64,000 nt of DNA from Capitulum mitella (Eukaryota > Arthropoda > Thecostraca > Pollicipedomorpha > Pollicipedidae), in the NCBI GenBank assembly GCA_030062745.1, contig CP099839.1, positions 44,962,796-45,026,795 of the forward strand. The letters run 5' to 3'. Made by a program: the position numbers and the translations under genes. Within the stretch, counting starts at the first letter, position 1, and each line of letters opens with the position of its first letter. A model generated the notes under the pieces. It worked only from the letters and a program-made list of their open reading frames with translations, was not told the DNA's origin and did not search any database. Shown piece after piece: positions 62,201 through 64,000 of this stretch.

Positions 62201-62497
62201 GTCAGAGAGTCCATGTTGCTCGGGCTCATAAATATGCACAGCGAAAGGAATTCAAATGAAATGAGGCCGCACTCCTCGCTGTGCGGCGCTTCCATGTGAA
62301 GGCTGCTAGGCTATCAGCGTTGTTGGTTTTACATGCTGGGGACAGGAGCTAGTTTCCCTGGCGTTGATCTGAGCCGCGTACACCTCCCGCACCGGTGTGC
62401 TGTCTGTGCCAGAGCATCAGCTCCTGCTTACCCTCCGCAGAACAAAGGCCTGATCGCCAACAACCAGCCGCCGATCCGTGACATCCCGGAGGAGTAG
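33054..62497 (+). CDS. Large 21-exon gene, conserved protein of unknown family (1186 aa), coding span with introns
   Basis: Exons assembled by hand: 33054-33260, 35517-35722, 36215-36437, 37519-37684, 38262-38440, 38913-39068, 39234-39395, 39523-39709, 40469-40606, 41598-41827, 42290-42486, 43306-43377, 46252-46540, 47031-47222, 48386-48527, 57188-57363, 58397-58563, 59212-59353, 59740-59895, 61137-61253, 62441-62497. All junctions are GT-AG, all phases agree, and the total is 3561 nt. Residues 1-69 are helical, 85-115 basic/acidic, and 138-460 helical; the stretch with QLIWDQLF and VAVAVLHL faintly recalls TBC/RabGAP domains but lacks a clear catalytic Arg/Gln pair. Residues 475-570 are proline- and acid-rich. 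Residues 570-1130 are beta-rich with C2-like stretches (FDLYIDGLRF, MVIMLRVY, SFLLVRLYSLPL, SLEITIWDG). There is no signal peptide or membrane segment, so it is likely cytosolic. The family is not recognised; gene structure is firm, function is not. Confidence 0.75.
33856..33921. repeat. (AT)n microsatellite in intron 1
   Basis: An alternating TA tract of about 65 bp. Confidence 0.95.
34495..35095. repeat. Degenerate ~20-bp minisatellite in intron 1
   Basis: Some 25 or more diverged units around GG(T/C)CCCTGACC(A/G)TCCCA run for 600 bp. They are followed at about 35100-35160 by CGTCGCCCCCTCCTTGGCTA, a word resembling dispersed-repeat ends. Confidence 0.8.
35517..35722 (+). CDS. Large gene, exon 2
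   Basis: Acceptor CGTCGTCTGCAG, donor CAACAG|GTCAGC, out in phase 2. It encodes a charged segment (KVRKEKDEFRDRDDD, then SETDDDEDLGKRKKKQAK), then a helix with GRALLTVLARDPRQAVELPN. The Lys-rich run resembles a nuclear localisation signal but may only be a charged linker. Confidence 0.8.
36048..36235. repeat. 68-bp tandem repeat spanning the exon 3 acceptor
   Basis: Units begin TGACGTCACAGTG at 36048, 36116 and 36184. Each carries TCCGGGTCCGGCAGGCTGCA or a close variant, followed by GGGCCAGT. The last unit contains the functional acceptor and first ~20 nt of exon 3. The period is not a multiple of three. Confidence 0.9.
36215..36437 (+). CDS. Large gene, exon 3
   Basis: Acceptor GTCCGGCAG, donor ATCGAG|GTCTGT, out in phase 0. 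It encodes LQGQFPLLSRPLRRHVWLTH, a TBC-like opening (L-R-x-x-VW), then a basic stretch, ending PQWKLIDNVLIE. Confidence 0.8.
36438..37518. other. Intron 3
   Basis: Contains a GA-rich microsatellite (36739-36850) followed by a G-run; otherwise nothing recognisable. Confidence 0.6.
36739..36850. repeat. (GA)n-rich microsatellite
   Basis: An interrupted GAGAGA/GAAA purine tract, ending in a run of ten G. Confidence 0.9.
37519..37684 (+). CDS. Large gene, exon 4
   Basis: Acceptor GTCGTCCGTCGGCAG, donor CACGG|GTGCGT, out in phase 1. It encodes AYDRSLPLRPLDCDDHLILA, then LNVLNTYNKDFTHTQPFWL. Conserved-looking polar-aromatic content is consistent with a helical repeat or TBC-like core. Confidence 0.8.
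38262..38440 (+). CDS. Large gene, exon 5
   Basis: Acceptor CTCCTTTTTTGCATAG, donor ATTCAG|GTATGT. It encodes EAYVIKLAMYLDLLLRHCKP, then ADRVLDNLKAKDPEYHRHL, amphipathic helices, and leaves in phase 0. Confidence 0.8.
38913..39068 (+). CDS. Large gene, exon 6
   Basis: Acceptor TTGTTCCCTTCAAAG, donor GTTCAG|GTAATT, phase 0 at both ends, 52 codons. It encodes DFIPELLNKDHKAGVKQYNE, then a Lys-rich helix, ending PKIFLRKWLVQ. Confidence 0.85.
39234..39395 (+). CDS. Large gene, exon 7
   Basis: Acceptor GGCCCGCAG, donor AAGAAG|GTTAGC, phase 0 at both ends, 54 codons. It contains TGQQLIWDQLFLRDW, then LYHVAVAVLHLIRPWMM, the segment that most resembles the WD-x-LF and hydrophobic helix of TBC domains. 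Confidence 0.85.
39523..39709 (+). CDS. Large gene, exon 8
   Basis: Acceptor GCACTAAACCGCAG, donor CCGCCAG|GTGAGG, out in phase 1. It encodes VFLEEPGKLYTLDLRKAFMH, a Gly-rich turn, then the start of the proline-rich linker (PPTPVPPPRSPTPPPRER). Confidence 0.85.
40469..40606 (+). CDS. Large gene, exon 9
   Basis: Acceptor GTTTGCCATTTCAG, donor GAAG|GTATTC, phase 1 to phase 1. It encodes the linker: SPPKPRFMPVNI, an acidic run LDDDDDEDEVK, then a Ser-rich end. Confidence 0.75.
40639..40682. repeat. (AT)n microsatellite in intron 9
   Basis: About 42 bp of alternating TA. Confidence 0.95.
41598..41827 (+). CDS. Large gene, exon 10
   Basis: Acceptor CCGTTTTTGTGCAG, donor TGCAAG|GTGCGC, out in phase 0. 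Begins ESEEE, then proline runs of nine and eight from a CCG/CCGCCG tract, then MAWLPYDTAHDATLP and the first beta-rich C2-like strands (ATFDLYIDGLRFIPDN). Confidence 0.8.
41960..42093. mobile_element. 134-bp TTAA MITE in intron 10
   Basis: TTAACCCTATTCC opens it and GGAATAGGGTTAA closes it: a 13-bp perfect terminal inverted repeat including TTAA. Hairpins flank the centre. Both halves match the ends of the 1.2-kb element at 86-1298, joined near GGAATTGGCAAGCAAAAAAC (minus-strand reading), so it is an internal-deletion derivative. Confidence 0.85.
42290..42486 (+). CDS. Large gene, exon 11
   Basis: Acceptor CTCGTGTCTCACAG, donor AACAG|GTACTG, out in phase 2. Encodes VTGRVFNFNLGGEAEKLDDI, then KFTFKMSMNKDRVIVNPDM and IMLRVYCYEDLN, alternating strands typical of a C2-like sandwich. 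Confidence 0.85.
42728..42782. repeat. AT/GTAT-rich microsatellite
   Basis: Interrupted TATA, CATGTATG and TATATG units. Confidence 0.8.
43306..43377 (+). CDS. Large gene, exon 12 (small, possibly alternative)
   Basis: 72 nt between TTTATAAGTTTAG and ATGAG|GTAACC, phase 2 to phase 2. Encodes SLDVLKKPSLLPDRDLAIQL and LLNM. Skipping it would also keep frame (exon 11 joins exon 13 in the same phase), so it could be a cassette exon. Confidence 0.6.
43378..46251. other. Intron 12
   Basis: 2.9 kb without convincing exons. It contains a short CA/TA microsatellite at 44167-44202. ORFs on the minus strand near 44.4-44.8 kb show no recognisable domain. Confidence 0.5.
44167..44202. repeat. (CA)n(TA)n microsatellite
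   Basis: ACACACACA followed by an alternating TA run. Confidence 0.9.
46252..46540 (+). CDS. Large gene, exon 13
   Basis: Acceptor is CTGCAGCAG|T, a NAGNAG tandem acceptor that would add one Ser codon if the first AG is used. Donor TCCGAG|GTACGG, out in phase 0. Encodes SGSFLGFNTHDLSSRNGTQR, then MAVVGTTLVGPFD, LRVGGHQQRIRVGLPNFEGG and LTLLYRLLPHSE; beta-rich. Confidence 0.85.
47031..47222 (+). CDS. Large gene, exon 14
   Basis: Acceptor GCGGCGGCCAG (weak pyrimidine tract), donor CTCCAG|GTTAGT, 64 codons in phase 0. Encodes HAVDVPEYESRYYRSDSCEP, then RLFRHYLTRDTAHMTVGDWC and MPQYVDGPHLQ. Confidence 0.75.
47177..47375. repeat. ~67-bp degenerate tandem repeat spanning the exon 14 donor
   Basis: The exon end GACAGAGAACAGATGCCTCA, GTACGTGGACGGGCCCC is echoed at about 47245 (GATAGAGATCAGATGCATCA, GGACGTGGACGAACCCC) and about 47312 (GAAAGAGAGCAGAGGCCTGA, GTACGTGGACTGGCCC). 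Only the first unit keeps a normal GT donor. Confidence 0.75.
47376..48385. other. Intron 14, remainder
   Basis: AT-rich, with nothing recognisable. Confidence 0.5.
48386..48527 (+). CDS. Large gene, exon 15
   Basis: Acceptor GATGTTTCCAACAG, donor CTTCCAG|GTGAGG, out in phase 1. Encodes SWMEKMLEAKKDKDKKSPVP, then FVHYDIKVGVSVLLEQAFGL, probably opening the second C2-like region. Confidence 0.85.
48528..51739. other. Intron 15, proximal part
   Basis: Non-coding. A sharply GC/CpG-rich block at about 49240-49560 interrupts AT-rich DNA; it has no open frame of note. Elsewhere nothing is recognised. Confidence 0.45.
51740..55010 (-). mobile_element. Decayed Ty3/gypsy-type retrotransposon
   Basis: Read on the minus strand the domains follow gypsy order. 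A Gag-like start (MEHLGKTGTQSVQ and Gln/Glu-rich helix, about 54900-54650) is followed by eroded zinc-knuckle remnants (about 53990-53870). A protease-like word, AEATVIGLDLA, lies near 53690, with the catalytic D-S/T-G replaced by D-L-R. Reverse transcriptase lies at 53000-52430 (RLCMDLTRLN, MGFISSGDE, FVDDSLAND), then the connection domain (FPRPENTTDLRSFIG, about 52310) and RNase H (LPHFETVVDHRP, about 51890). Many frameshifts and stops make it inactive. Integrase and LTRs were not found, so the 3' end appears truncated near 51740. Confidence 0.75.
55310..56250 (+). mobile_element. LINE (non-LTR) reverse-transcriptase relic
   Basis: Plus-strand frames give DVVDHEKLLARLELYGVS (about 55362), a weakened P-G-TSLGPL word with NDLDPYVNND (about 55520-55590), then HMNHMKLNTSKTHPV (about 55713) and SLTFEPHMKQ (about 55860). 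These are successive motifs of Jockey/CR1-like ORF2. Stops and frame changes are frequent. It is a different fragment of the protein from that at 2430-3003. Both ends are ill-defined. Confidence 0.65.
56430..56770. repeat. Degenerate ~23-bp minisatellite
   Basis: Diverged units around GGCG(T/A)CCCAGTT(C/A)TCAGA and GCTCCGATGGT recur every 22-26 bp. Confidence 0.6.
57188..57363 (+). CDS. Large gene, exon 16
   Basis: Acceptor GCGCCTCGGCTTCGCAG, donor CCCTCG|GTGAGC, out in phase 0. Encodes VYLDNRFTLAVVEYVLGKGT, a Gly/Glu linker, then FVTQKLDINSLQRSPNWMD. Confidence 0.85.
57364..58396. other. Intron 16
   Basis: Holds a tRNA-like repeat (57640-57715) and AT-rich DNA; no coding sequence seen. Confidence 0.5.
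57640..57715 (-). repeat. tRNA-like SINE candidate
   Basis: The minus strand contains GCGTTCGAATCCC (57658-57670), a good Pol III B box, with CGCATGACGG upstream. There is no complete cloverleaf. Confidence 0.35.
58397..58563 (+). CDS. Large gene, exon 17
   Basis: Acceptor ACCGTGTTCGCAG, donor GAAAA|GTGAGC, out in phase 2. Encodes IIHPHYDDQSFLLVRLYSLP, then ELTLTLEQPSAWTVLQLFE; paired strands of a C2-like fold. Confidence 0.85.
59212..59353 (+). CDS. Large gene, exon 18
   Basis: Acceptor GTTGTTGCCCGCAG, donor CCACAC|GTGAGT, out in phase 0. Encodes NSVYCGTHAVPLLKPPVDTS, then GVGPKLFSMGNTKGLIKPH. Confidence 0.85.
59740..59895 (+). CDS. Large gene, exon 19
   Basis: Acceptor TGACACTGAAAG, donor AGCGCG|GTAGGT, phase 0 at both ends, 52 codons. 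Encodes DVASLEITIWDGIFTSEECP, then a Lys-rich end. Confidence 0.8.
61037..61136. repeat. Duplicated acceptor-like element before exon 20
   Basis: GGTCCGAGTCCCTGCTGCAG at about 61037 and GGTCCGAGTTTCTGCTGCAG at about 61092, each followed by CTGA, precede the true acceptor CCGTCCGGCAG|CTGA. The nearer decoy AG is 25 nt upstream and out of frame. Confidence 0.7.
61137..61253 (+). CDS. Large gene, exon 20
   Basis: Acceptor TTCTCCGTCCGGCAG, donor CTGCTG|GTGAGC, phase 0, 39 codons. Encodes LIFENMTDEQKQAGVSGPDY, then a helix ending IRKFNTLL. Confidence 0.85.
61254..62440. other. Intron 20
   Basis: Contains a GC/CpG-rich block at about 61600-61920 with C- and G-runs; nothing else recognised. Confidence 0.5.
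62441..62497 (+). CDS. Large gene, exon 21 (terminal)
   Basis: Acceptor TTACCCTCCGCAG. It encodes NKGLIANNQPPIRDIPEE and a TAG stop, keeping phase 0. Confidence 0.8.
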   Translation, partial: NKGLIANNQPPIRDIPEE

Positions 62498-64000
62498 GCG
62501 GGCGGTGCCTCAGGCGGGGCCCGCGGCAGGGCCGCCGCCGGCGACAGTCACTCCGCGGGCCGTGACCTGGTGGCCGCCGCGCCCTGAGGAGGGCCGGTGC
62601 GGTCAGCGCAGCCCGGCGGCGGTGGCCTGCCGCGTCCGGCTCCCATGGCGCGGCCGATAAGGCTGCGGCAGCCGCTGATAGACTCGACCCGCTGATCGCC
62701 CGTGTTTGTGCACGGCTTAGCTCCTTTGTTTGCCTGCGCGCCGTATCTCGAACACGTCGATGTACTGTTTGTTCCGCGGGGAAAGAAAACGCAGGTTACC
62801 CGGGAAGCGTGGTGTGGTCTCCGACTCTTGGTGCTCGTGATGTTTTTTTTTCGAAAGCTGCGCGTTATCAAGTCTCCCAGTAGTCCCATATGGGCCTTGG
62901 GTAAGCCTCTGTTCTCGGATATCGTTACCGAACACGGCAGAGGAATCGTACACGGTAAGCTCTTTGACAATCTAAAGATGTAAGGATGCTAGAGAACCTT
63001 TCGTTTAAGATAAAGCAAATCGGCTCAAACCGGCAAAAACAGTTTTGAAAGTGCTCACGCACACGAAAGCTCGTATGCCACACCGCTTTAATTGAAAACA
63101 CGCCTTGGCTGCATCGCCGTTGAAGTCTGCAGCCGCTAGCGGAATCGCGCACCCTTCACCGTGTAATCCGTTTCTGCTCAAGATCCTTGGCCCCTTCAAC
63201 CCCCGCCTAACGGGCCCCCGACCCTTACGTCAATCAACACTACCGGTGGGCCATCGCGCATGCCTGGGGCCGTCGGCCGGCGCACTGCCGACACGCGTCT
63301 GTTTATTGTTGTTGCGGACGGGTCGCCGCGGGCGTTCTGCGCAGTCAGCTGACTGGCCGGGCCGGGGCCCCGGTGGCGCCCCGCCGGCCAGGACGGCCGT
63401 ATCGATGAGTTCATCAGCAGGCAGCCGGCCGCCTGACGGCCGACCCGAATGCGTCCGACGCTCGTCTGCGGCGGCGCGGCGGCAATTATGGCGCGGCGAT
63501 AAATTGTGGCGCGGGCCACTCCGGGAGCCGTCGGAGTGAAAATCACAAAGGAGTCGGCGAGATTACCATGAGCCGGGCTAATGCCCCGGAGGCATTATTG
63601 GCCCGGCCACGTCCGTCCCATTCTGGCCAAAAACGGCGCGTCTGTCGACGAATTGCACGGAAATAAACGACAAAACAACGGCATGATACCAAAAGAATCT
63701 ACTCTGTACGACGCCATCGACAGATTTCCCTGATCTATGTGCAACTTTCCTTTTCTTGGTTCACGTGCTACTTGCCAATGGCAGGTGACTCTCAAAGTGG
63801 CGCCTTTCCTGTCCCCCCCCCCCCATTTGCCCCTTTGGATACTCTGTCATCGCACTGGATACCGTCAGCGATTCTTGCTATCCCTTACGATGTGAAATGA
63901 CTTCTCCGTCTCAGATTTAAAAACAAAATACTGTAAGATGGATTCAGATGGATTCCATCTCAATCCATCCCTTTCCAATCCAACTGATATCACCAGCAAT
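62498..64000. other. 3' flank of the large gene
   Basis: GC-rich just after the stop and again at 63230-63560. AATAAA at 63662-63667 is the nearest canonical polyadenylation signal I see, about 1.2 kb past the stop; it could serve this gene. No further coding sequence is supported before the window ends. Confidence 0.4.

Overview
This window is eukaryotic nuclear DNA, most likely from an invertebrate animal. There are no operons. Coding sequence is GC-rich and split into short exons with GT-AG introns, set in AT-richer, repeat-dense DNA. A crustacean such as a barnacle would fit the repeat style, but that is a weak inference.

Two protein-coding loci can be supported. (1) On the minus strand, 17666-18703, is an intronless ORF of 345 codons with an N-terminal Myb/SANT-like (trihelix-type) DNA-binding domain and a low-complexity tail, inside a CpG-rich island. 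(2) On the plus strand, 33054-62497, is a 21-exon gene. I assembled it by hand from GT-AG sites; every intron phase agrees and the sum is 3561 nt (1186 aa plus stop). The protein has an alpha-helical N-terminal half with a faint resemblance to TBC/RabGAP folds, an acidic and proline-rich linker, and a beta-rich C-terminal half with C2-like stretches. I do not recognise the family. A further exon at 25350-25496 is phase-compatible and may be the true start of this gene (1238 aa).

Layout: 1-3000, TTAA-flanked non-autonomous elements, a short dispersed repeat and a LINE reverse-transcriptase relic. 4340-6520, a decayed transposase-like gene. 7715-13785, a second TTAA-flanked element and an inverted partial copy of it. 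14000-17440, no gene seen; a TA microsatellite, a tRNA-like SINE candidate and a hairpin. 17440-19200, the Myb/SANT-like gene. 19200-33040, mostly non-coding repeats plus the orphan exon and its 36-bp minisatellite. 33054-62497, the large gene; its 8.66-kb intron 15 holds a minus-strand Ty3/gypsy relic, a plus-strand LINE relic and a degenerate minisatellite. 62498-64000, 3' flank with a distant polyadenylation signal.

The most notable structural theme is that tandem repeats cross or abut exon-intron junctions at four places (25.5, 36.1, 47.2 and 61.1 kb), copying authentic or decoy splice sites. The second is a family of TTAA-flanked elements with G-rich hairpins just inside each end, including a 134-bp internal-deletion derivative. 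No prokaryotic-style system (CRISPR, operon, phage) is present.
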